DNA of 6,294 nucleotides. Source: Chlamydiia bacterium. GTDB lineage: Bacteria > Chlamydiota > Chlamydiia > Chlamydiales > JACKPQ01. The stretch covers positions 1-6,294 of the forward strand of contig JAUILX010000061.1 in NCBI GenBank assembly GCA_030433395.1, given 5' to 3'. Under the pieces are notes generated by a model. That model was not told the origin of the DNA and searched no databases. It saw nothing but the letters and a program-made list of their open reading frames with translations. Shown one piece after another: positions 6,158 to 6,294 of the stretch (its first letter is position 1; each line of letters starts with the position of its first letter). Position numbers and translations under genes: made by a program.

Positions 6158-6294
6158 AACATAAACCTTCTGCAATAGACGCTTTGTAAAAGGCCAAGCG
6201 CACTCATCGTTGCAAGCACTGATGATCCTCCATACGTCATTAGGATAAGTGGCACACCTGTGATCGGTAAAAAGCCACACATCATGCCGATATT
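6151..6294 (-). CDS. rodA: Rod shape-determining protein RodA (SEDS family), C-terminal end (partial)
   Basis: The minus-strand frame entering at 6294 gives 47 residues and stops at TAG 6153-6151. It reads NIGMMCGFLPITGVPL, then MTYGGSSV, then SALGLLQSVYCRRF: the last conserved loop and last membrane helix of SEDS proteins. SEDS proteins are the inner-membrane peptidoglycan polymerases RodA and FtsW. The form IGMxxGxLPxTGVPL followed by a short basic tail fits RodA better than FtsW, which usually has a longer tail, but the fragment is too short to exclude FtsW. Chlamydiae use SEDS proteins and PBPs for a division-linked peptidoglycan ring. The gene runs out of the window at its 5' side and is the first visible member of the minus-strand series. 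A competing longer frame covers the same bases but is the upstream extension of the next gene. Confidence 0.82.
   Translation of the reverse strand, partial: NIGMMCGFLPITGVPLILMTYGGSSVLATMSALGLLQSVYCRRFMFC
6166..6171 (-). promoter_or_regulatory. Ribosome binding site for the TTG-started gene
   Basis: On the minus strand AGAAGG lies eight bases before the TTG at 6157, inside the last codons of rodA. No ATG or GTG with a comparable site is found near the expected N terminus, so this site decides the start of the 150-residue protein. Confidence 0.65.

Overview
The window looks like a chromosomal segment of an environmental chlamydia (Parachlamydia/Waddlia/Simkania-like). The EF-G protein reads very much like chlamydial EF-G, and rpsJ follows fusA directly with no tuf gene between them, which is the chlamydial arrangement. 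The exact genus cannot be read from the sequence. 

Left part (1-2561, plus strand): the last codons of a probable rpsG, then fusA (EF-G, ATG at 39), then rpsJ (ribosomal protein S10) six bases later, closed by a strong intrinsic terminator at 2523-2561. This is the end of an S7-EF-G-S10 translation operon. 

Right part (2576-6294, minus strand, converging on that terminator): a tightly packed series read from right to left. It holds the 3' end of rodA, a 150-residue protein of unknown function that starts at a TTG inside the rodA tail, a small lipoprotein with a BamE/SmpA-like core, a class I glutamine amidotransferase-like gene, and a GadC-family amino acid antiporter. Junctions are a 7-base overlap, a 4-base ATGA overlap, a 56-base gap and an 8-base overlap, so the series is probably one or two transcription units. 

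The main discovery is that the glutamine amidotransferase-like gene is broken. Its uninterrupted frame stops at 4327, leaving an apparent 275-base intergenic gap before the antiporter. That gap encodes the rest of the protein, including the catalytic FHPE motif, but it is split by two in-frame TAG codons and one frameshift. With these repaired, the gene runs to a TAA at 4044-4046 that overlaps the antiporter start (ATGCATAA). The antiporter has therefore kept an intact frame and its own ribosome binding site while its overlapping partner decays. The antiporter also lacks the C-terminal plug that gates E. coli GadC by pH. No tRNA, CRISPR array, insertion sequence or phage gene was seen.
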